From contig NZ_MUNS01000043.1 in the NCBI RefSeq assembly GCF_002002705.1, forward strand, positions 1 through 44,362: a stretch of 44,362 nt of DNA. The letters run 5' to 3'. The notes beneath the pieces are model-generated. The model was not told the DNA's origin. It worked only from the letters and a program-made list of their open reading frames with translations, and did no database searches. The position numbers and the translations under genes were made by a program. Positions 1-8,407 of the stretch are shown in pieces (position 1 is the stretch's first letter; each line of letters opens with the position of its first letter). The stretch is from Polaromonas sp. C04. GTDB lineage: Bacteria > Pseudomonadota > Gammaproteobacteria > Burkholderiales > Burkholderiaceae_C.

Positions 1-127
1 GGGTGGGGGCGTAGATGATGCGTGGGGGTCGGAGCGCGCGGCGGTAGCAATCGAGAGTGACTGCTTTGCCGAGACAAACCAGTCATCCATGATGGAATGA
101 CACTGGCTAATCGGCGTCGCTGCGTGG

Positions 128-1078
128 TCACGCATCGCGCGTCACACTGAGGCAGAATTCGTGAATTGCATTGACCATCTGGCTTAGCCCCGGTTGCTCC
201 AACGGATAGTGGCCAGCATTTTCCAGCATCACAACCTTCAGCGGCACACGCTTAATTCGCTTCAGGAACAACTCACTCAGATGCAAAGGTGTCCAGCGAT
301 CCTGCGCTGGCTGCGTCAGGAGAATTGGACATACGTCGAAATCCTCCGGTTCGATCGTCGGCGAGTAGCTCATGTAGCTGGCCAGGAAACTCATCGTTAC
401 CCACTTGCCGGCCGAGGTCTTGTCCGCCAAGCAGGCCTTCAGTGCTGCCTTGTCGTTGACCAGTGCATTCATCTTGCCCGCAGCCGTCATTGGCATGCGC
501 AAGCCGGACAAGGGCGTCCGAGCAGTCACCAGTGCCAGAGGTCCGCCCACTCGGCTCATGAATCGGTTAAGTGCTGTCTCGTCGCGCACCTGCTGAACCC
601 GCTGATCGAGGAACGTCATGCCAACGATGCCTTTGATGTTCCCATTCTTTGCCGCAACATGGTAAGTCTCCATACCCCCTGCGCTCAGGCCATAGAGGAT
701 GATCGGACGGCTGTCCTTCGCCAGTTCCGCGTTGACGAGGTCACTACCGGCCTGAACCCAGTCGTCGTACCGAACCGGCTTGCCGCGGCCTAGTTGTGTC
801 AAACCGTACTCCGGCATATCGATGGCAATCATCTCGAAGCCCCTGTGTCCAAGCGGGGCGCCGAGAATGGAGGACATCTGGCGGCCGTTCGTTCCGAGGC
901 CATGGAAAAGAATGACCTTGAGCGGCGCGGCTTCATTGCGATAACAGTCGAGATGAATATGGTGCGGCCCCCAAGGCCACCACTCTTCTTGCGGCTCCTG
1001 TCCGGGCCGAAGTTGAAACTCAGCAGGAAGAAAGCTTTGAATCTCGCGCCAATTCTTTTGCTTGGCATAGGTTTTCAT
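128..1078 (-). CDS. alpha/beta hydrolase, cytosolic
   Basis: A 316-residue alpha/beta-hydrolase-fold protein of unknown substrate. Visible landmarks are the oxyanion-region HGLG near residue 59, the nucleophile elbow G-L-S-A-G at 130-134 (catalytic Ser about 132) and a C-terminal AGHYPLEQPG segment carrying the likely catalytic His near 290. No signal peptide or membrane segment is seen, so the enzyme is probably cytosolic. The ATG at 1078 is the first good start; upstream there is only a weak GGGA. A second, secreted-looking hydrolase lies 112 bases upstream on the same strand, but the two are not close relatives by eye. GC is visibly lower than in most of the window, which suggests acquired DNA. 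Family assignment is firm; substrate (lipase, esterase, haloalkane or other) cannot be told. Confidence 0.8.
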   Translation of the reverse strand: MKTYAKQKNWREIQSFLPAEFQLRPGQEPQEEWWPWGPHHIHLDCYRNEAAPLKVILFHGLGTNGRQMSSILGAPLGHRGFEMIAIDMPEYGLTQLGRGKPVRYDDWVQAGSDLVNAELAKDSRPIILYGLSAGGMETYHVAAKNGNIKGIVGMTFLDQRVQQVRDETALNRFMSRVGGPLALVTARTPLSGLRMPMTAAGKMNALVNDKAALKACLADKTSAGKWVTMSFLASYMSYSPTIEPEDFDVCPILLTQPAQDRWTPLHLSELFLKRIKRVPLKVVMLENAGHYPLEQPGLSQMVNAIHEFCLSVTRDA

Positions 1079-1190
1079 CTGCGGTCCCGCATCAAGGTCA
1101 CGGTTTGTCGGTGTGCATTCTTCGGCGTCTAACCCAGCTCCTTGACGGCGATCTGGTCGATGTCACCCACCGCATCGTCCAACTTGCCGA

Positions 1191-2234
1191 TCAGGGCTTC
1201 GGTTGTGAACCCGCCCTTGCAAGGAATTGCAGCAGCGCCGCATTGAACGCCGCGGGCTGCTGAGCGATCGCCAAATGGCGGCCAGGTATCGTTACAAACT
1301 GGACGCCGGGAATGCAAGCGGCCGCTCCCTCCGAGGCAATGTGGTAGTAAGAGCGTGTGTCTTTGCCGACGGTGATCAATACCGGTTTCTTGATCTGATG
1401 AAGCATATCGCACGTGATCGGAGGTTGCGGCGGTGCCGCAAGAGCGAGCGTCCAAGTGCGCGCATTGTCGAGGAACATGGTACGAATTTCCGGCGTCGTG
1501 GTCTCCCAGAAATCAGGCTGGTGGTTGACCCCGATCGGGGTCAGCCGAGCCACACTTGCGAAGTCGTCGGTCTTCGCCGCAGCGATCACAGGCCCCAACG
1601 CGGCCACGTGATCCTCGTTCGCGATCTTGACGATCGCGGGGTCGGTAACGTAGCTTATCGTGCCTGGCTCATGGATAGTCAGGCTGTGCACCAGCTCCGG
1701 ATGCTGCAACACCACCAACATGACGATCGGACCGCTGTAGGACCAGCCGACGAGGTCCACCGGGCCGGCGTTCAAACCGCGAATGAAGGCGGCAATATCG
1801 TCCGCGTCCGTCTGCTGCGAGTATTTCGATTCACCATCGGGCCACGGGGCTGTCCCGAAATAACGCATGTTGAGAGCGATGAAGCGATAGTGCGGCGCGA
1901 TGGCTTGACGTTGCGCATCCCAGGCGCGGTAGTCTGTGCAGCAACCGTGAATGAAAATCACGGACGCGCCATCCCCCTGTTCCTGATAGACGAGCGTGAC
2001 ACCGTTGACGCTGGCCTGCTTGATCCGCGGACCACCGGATGTTCCCGCCGACCAAGCCTGGCCGATCGCCAGGAGGAGCAAACCACAGATCAAGCAGACC
2101 TTCATCGTGGTATGAAGGTTGGTCCAGTTGTGGATTCGTGAAACGTATGGCACCCGGGTGGGTGCGCCCATCGAGATGTCCGCTGCGGACGCAGTGCTCG
2201 CCGAACTCAGCGTAAGAACGGTACGGTGATTCAT
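1191..2234 (-). CDS. alpha/beta hydrolase, probably exported
   Basis: An alpha/beta hydrolase resembling small-molecule esterases or haloperoxidase-like hydrolases. It has the oxyanion motif FIHGCCTD near residue 95, the nucleophile motif GWSYSG (Ser about 165; the usual last Gly of G-x-S-x-G is Ser) and a late PGRHLAIAQQP segment with the probable catalytic His. The start is uncertain. The ATG at 2234 has a GGGAG Shine-Dalgarno eight bases upstream, but the internal ATG at 2105 opens a textbook signal peptide (MKVCLICGLLLLAIGQAWSA) and has no clear ribosome site. With the long start the protein has about 347 residues with a 43-residue extension before the hydrophobic segment; with the short start it has 304. 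I give the long form because of its ribosome site. Export to the periplasm is inferred. Confidence 0.78.
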   Translation of the reverse strand: MNHRTVLTLSSASTASAADISMGAPTRVPYVSRIHNWTNLHTTMKVCLICGLLLLAIGQAWSAGTSGGPRIKQASVNGVTLVYQEQGDGASVIFIHGCCTDYRAWDAQRQAIAPHYRFIALNMRYFGTAPWPDGESKYSQQTDADDIAAFIRGLNAGPVDLVGWSYSGPIVMLVVLQHPELVHSLTIHEPGTISYVTDPAIVKIANEDHVAALGPVIAAAKTDDFASVARLTPIGVNHQPDFWETTTPEIRTMFLDNARTWTLALAAPPQPPITCDMLHQIKKPVLITVGKDTRSYYHIASEGAAACIPGVQFVTIPGRHLAIAQQPAAFNAALLQFLARAGSQPKP

Positions 2235-2294
2235 GGTTTTAACTCCCGTTGGGAACCCGACATTCCTCTACTGGCCCCTGACTCCATCGGACGC

Positions 2295-2792
2295 TCAGTG
2301 GATGGCTATCTCGACGGCGAACTGACCCCCTGGAATGCTTCGGTACGTGAATGTGTAGGACTTTCCCGAAAGCGGTGCGAGACTGCCCGTGGCCAGCTTG
2401 TACACGCCCTTGGAAGAGCCGGTGAAGCCGGTCACCTTGCCGTCAACCATGATGAACGTGGTTTTTTGTTCGCTCGTTTCATAAACTGCGATTGCGCCAG
2501 GCTTGCGTATGACCCCGTTAGCTGAAAGCGTCTCGCCGACCCCTTTGTCCCACTCATAAATGTTCATGCCAGTCGTGATGGCCCCGTCCATCATTCCGCC
2601 TTCATTTCGACAACTGTATTGAGTGACGGATATTGCATGGCCCTCCCGGTCCCCGACTGGCTCTTGGGGAGCCACGCCGACGTTCTGGCAGGTGGCTTTA
2701 AAAGTCATGGTGGCCTGGGCCGGTGCGCTCGTGGAGAGCGTTGTCAACACCAGAGCGGCGGCCAAATTGAGAATGCGGGCTGCGTGGCTCAT
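2295..2792 (-). CDS. secreted protein of unknown function
   Basis: A 165-residue protein with a clear Sec signal peptide (roughly residues 1-26, ending SAPAQA), so it is exported to the periplasm or beyond. The mature part has two cysteines (in KATCQNVG and QYSCRNEGG), possibly forming one disulfide, and is rich in Gly, Thr and Ser with short alternating beta-like stretches; it ends in ISTVEIAIH-like hydrophobic sequence. I do not recognise the family. The ATG at 2792 is supported by an AAGGA ribosome site six to seven bases upstream. It lies 60 bases upstream of the exported hydrolase on the same strand, so the two may be co-transcribed and act in the same compartment. Confidence 0.7.
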   Translation of the reverse strand: MSHAARILNLAAALVLTTLSTSAPAQATMTFKATCQNVGVAPQEPVGDREGHAISVTQYSCRNEGGMMDGAITTGMNIYEWDKGVGETLSANGVIRKPGAIAVYETSEQKTTFIMVDGKVTGFTGSSKGVYKLATGSLAPLSGKSYTFTYRSIPGGQFAVEIAIH

Positions 2793-3594
2793 GAGTTTTC
2801 CTTAGGTTTATGTGAGACCGCGAGAACACTACGCTCCAGATGCAACTCCAACCCCTCCACCATTTGCAGCCGAAGTGAAGGAAAGCATAGGCGACGCCTC
2901 AACCCGATTCAAGGCTTTTCACGGGCGAGGCGGCGTGCCTGGACAGTACGGGTATTTGGGGCCGCGAAAAAATTGCCCTCAAGGGGTGCCCACCACACTC
3001 TTGTCGCGTCGGGCGCTGTGGGCGTGACTCGGCTTTTCCGGACGGTCGGCTGGTATCTGTCTTGTTAGCCGGGCGCGCCCCGGCACTCAGGGCCAGGCAC
3101 CGGTTACCTTGACCTTGCCTCACGCAATTCTTGCCTTGAAGGCCCGCTTTGCGCCGATGTGGTAGTCGGCACTGGGGCGAATCAGGGTTTGGGCTGGAGC
3201 GGCCATTCCTGGTCGGGTGCAGGTGTCGCAATCGTTGAAATCATTGCCGCATAGCCGGTATTCCACTTGCAGAGTTCGGGGGCCGCTTTCGGGCGACCAG
3301 TTTTGAAATCTCTACAGCCGCACCCGGTCTGCTGCTGACGGTCGAGAAAAAAATCCCGATCGATAGCTGGCACTGAACGGCGCCGAATTGCGGGTCGAAT
3401 GGGTTGGCCAGAAAGCTGTCATTGGGCACTTCAAAACCATGGTTCCAGATTACGACCACCGGTCACAGGCTCCATCGTTCCCGAAGCGGGCGTAGACACA
3501 TCCACGCATCAACCGAAGCTATTCAGTGAATGACGGTAGACGCAAATCGCCGGTTTCTGCCACTTCACTTGCGGTCAGTTGTTTCTTTATTGGT
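2793..3594. other. 800-base stretch without a convincing gene
   Basis: No well-supported gene lies between the secreted-protein gene and the AraC-type regulator. I see a small GC hairpin at 3068-3084 (GCCGGG / CCCGGC) and, on the minus strand, two short overlapping frames that would join across a seven-base homopolymer (see 3182-3459). The GC content is lower than in the flanking right-hand DNA. The upstream part (2793-2830) must hold the promoter of the secreted-protein gene, but no clear -35/-10 pair stands out. Confidence 0.5.
3182..3459 (-). pseudogene. possible frameshifted small ORF
   Basis: Two minus-strand frames overlap here: one opens near 3459 and the other closes at 3182. Both read through the same bases around the run of seven A (seven T on the coding strand) near 3347-3353, giving similar readings (SIGIFFS against DRDFFLD). 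Removing or adding one base there would make one reading frame of about 92 codons, ending PLQPKP. A homopolymer slip in a decayed or mis-sequenced gene would look like this. I recognise no family, there is no good ribosome site, and an in-frame stop lies just before the first codon, so chance is a serious alternative. Confidence 0.2.
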
Positions 3595-4662
3595 CTAACC
3601 CGTCCACCTTGAATCAACTGCGGACTCTATATCCCGAGGGCAAAAGTCGGCATCGACTCTCGGCAATTGCCGGCGATACGCCCCCGGCGGCACACCAAAC
3701 CAGCGCTTGCAGGCGCGAAAGAAATTGCTCTCATCGCCAAACCCCAGCAACGCCGACACCTGCGACAGCGTGTGCCGGGGGTCGGCCAGGTACTTGCGCG
3801 CCAGCTCCACGCGCAATTCGTCCAGTACTTGCTGGTAGCTGCTGTGCTCGGCCAGAAGGTGGCGCTTCAGCGTGGCATCGCTGAGATGCAGCTGGCGTGC
3901 AATGTCCTGGCGCAGCGGCTCGCCGTCGTGCAGATTGGCCAACACCTGGCGGCGCACCTTGGCCACCATGCTCTGGTCACCCAGGTCGTGCAGGCGGAGG
4001 GCAATCAGTTGCTCATGCACCGCCAGGATGGCCGGGTTGTGGCTGGACAGCGGGGCATTCACATCTTGCAGCCGCAGCAACAACCGGGTGGCCTGCTGGC
4101 TGAACTTGACCGGGCACTGGAACGCCTGTTGGTACGGTAGCAGGCTTTCCGGCGGCGCGAATTCAAACTCCGCCGTCAGCGGCTGCAAGTCCTGGTGCGT
4201 CAGCCAGTTGCACAGCATCAGGATGGTGAGCAACCCATATTCGGTGCGCTGGCGCGGCACCGGGCGCATATTGCCCAGGTGACCCAGTGTGAGCGCACAC
4301 CGGTCGCCCTGCACCGCCACGTGGAAGGTGGCGGCGTCGGACACCACGGCCATCGCTTCAGCCATGCGCTGCAGGCCGGCCAGCAACGTGGGGCTGGAGA
4401 CCATGGCGTAACCCACCAGGTCGAAATTGCCATAACGCGCCGCCAGGTCGCGCGACAAGCCCAGGTGCGGGTTGCCGGAGCGGACGACCGCCTGCTCCCA
4501 CAGCACGCTCATGTCGTCGGCCGAATAGCGCGCCTGCGGGTCGCCCAGTTGGCCCATGTCCAGCCGGGCAGCCGCAAACAGAGCGGGCACGTCGAGCCCC
4601 TGCGCGGCAAACATGTCGGCCACGCCCTTGAGCCAGGTGGCGGAGCTGGTGCGCGCGGTCAT
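3595..4662 (-). CDS. AraC-family regulator with Arabinose_bd-type N domain
   Basis: A 355-residue transcription factor. Residues about 20-210 match the OruR/ArgR-like N-terminal domain (Arabinose_bd family, with GNPHLGLSRDLAARYGNFDLVGYAM), and residues about 245-340 form the AraC double helix-turn-helix (ARQLHLSDATLKRHL, then VSALLGFGDESNFFRACKRWFGVPPGAYRR). Such regulators typically control a neighbouring catabolic or hydrolase gene in response to a small molecule. It is divergent from the carboxylesterase at 4817, with about 150 bases between, so control of that esterase is likely. ATG 4662 is the natural start; an obvious Shine-Dalgarno is missing. Family is certain, ligand unknown. Confidence 0.92.
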   Translation of the reverse strand: MTARTSSATWLKGVADMFAAQGLDVPALFAAARLDMGQLGDPQARYSADDMSVLWEQAVVRSGNPHLGLSRDLAARYGNFDLVGYAMVSSPTLLAGLQRMAEAMAVVSDAATFHVAVQGDRCALTLGHLGNMRPVPRQRTEYGLLTILMLCNWLTHQDLQPLTAEFEFAPPESLLPYQQAFQCPVKFSQQATRLLLRLQDVNAPLSSHNPAILAVHEQLIALRLHDLGDQSMVAKVRRQVLANLHDGEPLRQDIARQLHLSDATLKRHLLAEHSSYQQVLDELRVELARKYLADPRHTLSQVSALLGFGDESNFFRACKRWFGVPPGAYRRQLPRVDADFCPRDIESAVDSRWTG

Positions 4663-4816
4663 CGCATGAGCCGCAAAGTCAGTTGATTGCTGCCGTTGGG
4701 ATAGTGCACTGCGGCCCCCCGGCTCCTAGAATTTTTCTGGGTGCATGGCATAGCCCGCAGTGTGCGCGCGGGGGCCATGCAACACAAGCCAGACTAATAC
4801 CAATGGAGACAATCAC

Positions 4817-6562
4817 ATGAACATTACGGCTCTTCAACGGCTGGGCACCGGCCTGGCGCTGGCCGCCGGTCTCTACGGCTGCGGCGGCTCGTCCGCGCTG
4901 GTGGACCCGACGCTGCGCGCCACCGCGTACGGCCAGGTGCAGGGCAACGACGACAGCGCTGCGACCGGCACCTATTCCTGGAAAGGCATTCCCTTCGCCA
5001 AACCACCGGTGGGCACGCTGCGCTGGAAGGCGCCGGTCGATCCCGCCGCCTGGAGCGGCACGCTGACGACGCGCAGCTTCGGTAACGCCTGCATCCAGTA
5101 CGGGCGCATCTACGGCCCCGGCGCCAACAACAAGTACGACGCCACCATAGGCACCACGCTGAACACTGCGGTGGGCAGCGAGGACTGCCTGACGCTCAAC
5201 ATCTGGCGCCCCGCCAGCACCGACGCCAGCCTGCCGGTGATCTACTTCATCTACGGTGGCAGCGACGTGTCGGGTTATTCGGCCGACCCGGTGTACGACG
5301 GCGCCGCGCTGGCCAGGAGCGCCAACGCGGTGGTGGTGACCGCCAACTACCGCGTGGGCCTGTTCGGCTGGCTGAACCTGCCGCAGCTCAAGACCGGCAG
5401 CAATGCCAACGACGACTCGGGCAACTTCGGCACGCTGGACACCATCAAGACACTGCAGTTCATCAACAAGAACATCGCCAACTTTGGCGGCGACCCCGGC
5501 AACGTCACCGTCATGGGCCAGTCGGCCGGCGCTATCAATGTCTATGCGCTGATGACCTCGCCCCAAGTGGTCAGCGCCAGCCCCAAACTGTTCCATAAGG
5601 CGGTGGCCATCAGCGGCGGCATTTCACTGGCCAGCGAGCTGCCGGCCGGCTCCATCGCCACGCTAAGCCCGGCCTCCACCTATCTGGCCCAGGGCAACGC
5701 CCTGCTGTACAACCTGCTGATCGCCGACGGCAAGGCCACCGACACCGCCTCGGCCCAGGCCTATGCGGCCACCCAGACCGACGACCAGATCGCCAGCTAC
5801 CTGCGCGGCAAGGACGGCAGCACCATCTTCACAGTGCTATTGACCAAGCTGGCGGCAGCAGGCTTGTCAGGCTCCGGGCCTATCCCCGAGGGCACCGTGG
5901 TGCCGGTGGACCCGGTGGCCAACATCAGCGCTGGCAATTACCTGAAGGTGCCGCTGCTGGCCAGCAACACGCGCGACGAGGCCAAGCTGTTCGCCTCCTT
6001 CCTGGCACTGTCGCCCGCGCTGGGCGGCGTGCCCGGGCTGATCGTCAGCGACGCCAGCCGCTACGCCACCATGTTCACCTTCAACCCGGATGCGCCCACC
6101 ACGCTGACCGACGCCGACTTCATCAACCCGCAGTACCTGCCAGTGGCCACGCCGGGCACCGGCTACAACGCCAAGACGGACCTGCTCAACAGCATCTTCT
6201 TCCTGCCCAGCCGCGACAACGTGCTCAGCGCGGTGAAGAGCCAGCAGAGCGGCGTGTGGTACTACCAGTTCAACTGGGACAAGGAGCCGGCGCCGTGGAA
6301 CGATGTGTATGGCGCGGCCCATGCGTTCGACCTGCCCTTCCTGTTCGGTAACTTCGGCCCCTCGCTGTTCGGCAACGTGATAGGTGGCACCGCCAACAAG
6401 GGCGGGCGCCTGGCCCTGTCCAACGCCATGATGAAGAGCCTGGCAGCCTTCGCTAGGAACGGCGACCCCAACGACCCGGCCCTGGGTGTGACCTGGCCCA
6501 CCTGGCCCAAGAAGTTGGTATTCGACGCCACACTGACCGACAAGGCGATTTCAGTGCCCTAA
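4817..6562 (+). CDS. type B carboxylesterase, lipoprotein
   Basis: A 581-residue carboxylesterase/lipase of the COesterase family. The start ATG at 4817 has a GGAG ribosome site six bases upstream and opens a lipoprotein signal with lipobox LYGC (Cys about 21), so the mature enzyme should be anchored in an outer or inner membrane leaflet. Family signatures are EDCLTLNIWRP, the FGGDPGNVTVMGQSAGA elbow carrying the nucleophilic Ser, NTRDEAKLF with the probable acid region, and GAAHAFDLPFLFGN with the probable His. It would hydrolyse carboxylic esters; the natural substrate is unknown. It is divergent from the AraC-type gene, its likely regulator, and is followed by a strong hairpin. Confidence 0.92.
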   Translation: MNITALQRLGTGLALAAGLYGCGGSSALVDPTLRATAYGQVQGNDDSAATGTYSWKGIPFAKPPVGTLRWKAPVDPAAWSGTLTTRSFGNACIQYGRIYGPGANNKYDATIGTTLNTAVGSEDCLTLNIWRPASTDASLPVIYFIYGGSDVSGYSADPVYDGAALARSANAVVVTANYRVGLFGWLNLPQLKTGSNANDDSGNFGTLDTIKTLQFINKNIANFGGDPGNVTVMGQSAGAINVYALMTSPQVVSASPKLFHKAVAISGGISLASELPAGSIATLSPASTYLAQGNALLYNLLIADGKATDTASAQAYAATQTDDQIASYLRGKDGSTIFTVLLTKLAAAGLSGSGPIPEGTVVPVDPVANISAGNYLKVPLLASNTRDEAKLFASFLALSPALGGVPGLIVSDASRYATMFTFNPDAPTTLTDADFINPQYLPVATPGTGYNAKTDLLNSIFFLPSRDNVLSAVKSQQSGVWYYQFNWDKEPAPWNDVYGAAHAFDLPFLFGNFGPSLFGNVIGGTANKGGRLALSNAMMKSLAAFARNGDPNDPALGVTWPTWPKKLVFDATLTDKAISVP

Positions 6563-6613
6563 AGTGCGCAGCGTGGACAACCTCAACGCGCCAGGCATGA
6601 TTTCAGGCAATTA

Positions 6614-6646
6614 AGCGGGCGCTCGTTCGAGGAATGAGCGCCCGCT
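6614..6646 (+). terminator. hairpin after the carboxylesterase gene
   Basis: A perfect 11-base-pair stem (AGCGGGCGCTC at 6614-6624 with GAGCGCCCGCT at 6636-6646) and an 11-base loop lie 51 bases after the esterase stop. There is no T run afterwards, so it may end transcription only partly or protect the 3-prime end. Confidence 0.55.
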
Positions 6647-6726
6647 CCTGGTCGGCTGCGGGTGCCTCGATCGTTGAATTCATCGTCACTGAGCGAGCAC
6701 GCAGTCGCAGTCAAGTTTCACTGCTT

Positions 6727-6785
6727 TCAATTTAATAGCTACTCGCCAAGACTGCATAAGGGCTACAGTCACTTTTCATATATAT
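6727..6785 (+). repeat. Comamonadaceae-type short dispersed repeat, copy 1
   Basis: This copy reads TTTAATAGCT, a variable stretch of about 20 bases, then GGGCTACAGTCACTTTTCAT. The same frame of conserved ends recurs at 9251, 13001 and 30182, and in decayed form at 36061. It is intergenic here, between the esterase and lipA. The element has an internal GGCTACAGCC inverted motif in its better copies. Its function is not known to me. Confidence 0.75.
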
Positions 6786-6799
6786 TTTTGAAACCCGTA

Positions 6800-6985
6800 G
6801 CCCGCGGCGGACTCGCACCCGGATCGTGCCGCCGCGCGAATGCGGTGACTTTCCGCAGTGGTTGCAAAGTCCCCATCGGGAGGTGAGGGACTGAAGCCGG
6901 TCGGCCACAGGCCGGCTCCGGTCCATAAAATGACCAAGGCGGGCACATCCCTTGGGCTCGCCTGTTTCCTCTTATTGGTACCTCC
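6800..6985 (+). promoter_or_regulatory. foldable leader upstream of lipA
   Basis: The 186 bases before lipA can fold strongly. CGCGGCGG (6803-6810) pairs with CCGCCGCG (6829-6836). Downstream, AGTCCC (6868-6873) can pair with GGGACT (6887-6892), while an overlapping AAAGTC (6866-6871) can instead pair with GACTTT (6847-6852), so the two helices exclude each other. A further GC-rich hairpin covers AGCC/GGCT and GGCC/GGCC around 6894-6916. I recognise no known riboswitch class. It could be a cis-regulatory leader, an extended form of the adjacent repeat, or chance folding of GC-rich DNA. No clear Shine-Dalgarno precedes lipA. Confidence 0.35.
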
Positions 6986-8020
6986 ATGGATGCATCCCCC
7001 AGCAACGCCCGCCCTGTGCCGGGCAGCAAGTTCACCAGCCCGCAGGGCACCCGCGCGATCAAGGACGGCATCCGCCCGAGTGCGCTCAGCAGCGTGCCCG
7101 ACGCGGCCCCCAAGCCGCCCTGGCTGCGCGTGAGAGTGCCGGCCGGCGCGAAATACGAGGAAATCCGCGACATCGTGCACACCCACAAGTTGTCCACGGT
7201 GTGCGCCGAGTCGAAGTGCCCGAATATCGCCGAGTGCTGGGGGCGCGGCACCGCGACCTTGATGCTGATGGGATCGGTCTGCACGCGCGCCTGCAAGTTC
7301 TGCGCGGTCAGCACCGGCAACCCGCACGGCTGGCTCGATCCGCTGGAGCCCGCGAGCGTGGCCGACGCGGTGGCGCTGATGAATCTGAAATACGTGGTGT
7401 TGACCTCGGTCGACCGCGACGACCTGCCCGATGGCGGCGCCGCTCACTACGCCGCCTGCATCCGCGCGATCCACGCGCGCATGCCGCAGACATCGGTCGA
7501 GGCGTTGACGCCGGATTTCGCCGGCCACCACGAGCAGGTTGCCACGGTGATCGATGCGGGATTGGCCACTTATGCGCAAAACATCGAAACGGTCGAGCGG
7601 CTGACCCATCCGGTGCGCGATGCGCGCGCGGGCTATCGGCAGACTCTTGGCATTCTCAAGTTTGCCAAGCGCCATGCGCCGCAAACCATCGTCAAGACCA
7701 GCCTGATGCTGGGCCTGGGCGAGACCGACGCCGAGATCGACCGCACACTGGACGACCTCCGCGCGGCCGACGTGGACGTGGTGACGATGGGCCAGTACAT
7801 GCGGCCCACGCACAACCACCTGCCGGTCGAGCGCTTTGTGACGCCCGGGCAATTCCAGGCGTACCGCGACATGGCGCTCGCCAAGGGTTTTCTTGAGGTC
7901 GTTGCGGGGCCGCTGGTGCGATCGAGCTACCGGGCCGAGCAGGTGTTGCAACACAACAATGTGGGCCTTGCGCCAGATGTCGCCGACGGCATCCGCCAGA
8001 CGGCCTCGATGCGCTGCTGA
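6986..8020 (+). CDS. lipA: lipoyl synthase
   Basis: LipA is a radical SAM enzyme that inserts two sulfurs into octanoyl groups bound to E2 subunits and the glycine-cleavage H protein. The 344-residue sequence has both iron-sulfur cluster motifs: the auxiliary cluster cysteines in [12 protein letters not shown] (73, 78, 84) and the radical SAM C-x3-C-x2-C in CTRACKFC (99, 103, 106). The family hallmarks [20 protein letters not shown] and [10 protein letters not shown] are present, and the late RSSYRAEQ carries the conserved Arg-Ser-Ser-Tyr motif. Length is a little above the usual 310-330 because of an N-terminal extension. No lipB is next to it, which is less common in proteobacteria. The gene follows a foldable leader and converges with the small gene at 8027-8245. 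Confidence 0.97.
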   Translation: MDASPSNARPVPGSKFTSPQGTRAIKDGIRPSALSSVPDAAPKPPWLRVRVPAGAKYEEIRDIVHTHKLSTVCAESKCPNIAECWGRGTATLMLMGSVCTRACKFCAVSTGNPHGWLDPLEPASVADAVALMNLKYVVLTSVDRDDLPDGGAAHYAACIRAIHARMPQTSVEALTPDFAGHHEQVATVIDAGLATYAQNIETVERLTHPVRDARAGYRQTLGILKFAKRHAPQTIVKTSLMLGLGETDAEIDRTLDDLRAADVDVVTMGQYMRPTHNHLPVERFVTPGQFQAYRDMALAKGFLEVVAGPLVRSSYRAEQVLQHNNVGLAPDVADGIRQTASMRC

Positions 8021-8026
8021 ACCCGG

Positions 8027-8245
8027 TCAACCCCAGGGAACCGCCCCGGCCAGCGTGGCCCTGACGCCGGCCTCGTCCATGGCGGCAAGCAACTGTTCCG
8101 CCTCGATCAGGCTGCTCGCATTGAGTTCATTTTTCAGCACCTCGTCGCCGCCAGTGCGGCTGAAAACGACCAGATAGCTGCCGTAGGACGCCTCCAGCAA
8201 CGCGGCCTGCCACTGGTTGCCCTGTGCATCGTCGAAACTGCGCAT
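8027..8245 (-). CDS. small conserved protein convergent to lipA
   Basis: A 72-residue protein starting at the ATG at 8245, with a weak GGAAAA site upstream. The sequence starts MRSFDDAQGNQWQAALLEASYGSYLVVFSR-like and has an acidic, helical second half (SLIEAEQLLAAMDEAGVR) ending PWG. From memory, similar 70-80-residue proteins sit near lipA in related betaproteobacteria, which supports a real gene; this recollection has not been checked. No signal peptide, membrane segment or catalytic motif is seen, and I can give no function. It ends six bases from the lipA stop on the opposite strand. Confidence 0.7.
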   Translation of the reverse strand: MRSFDDAQGNQWQAALLEASYGSYLVVFSRTGGDEVLKNELNASSLIEAEQLLAAMDEAGVRATLAGAVPWG

Positions 8246-8407
8246 GATGTGTTTTCCAAAATCGGGATTCACAGGATAGCGTGCGGGCGCACGCCTTGCT
8301 GCCCTGGCCGCTACAGTTGTTGGGTGTCGGCCTTTTCCATGTGCCGGGATGCTCCCCAGGCCTGATTCCGGCGTTTTTTTGTCCTTTAACCAAACGGAGA
8401 TTTGCCA

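Noticed and set aside
6563-6613. Continuation of the carboxylesterase in another frame (SVDNLNAPGMISGN)
   Set aside because: The esterase already ends at a normal family position and the extension has no recognised homology.
6800-6926. Possible tRNA, 6S RNA or known riboswitch before lipA
   Set aside because: A T-arm-like GGGTGCGAGTCC on the minus strand lacks the invariant TTC and a pairing stem, and I see no 6S, RNase P or known riboswitch consensus.
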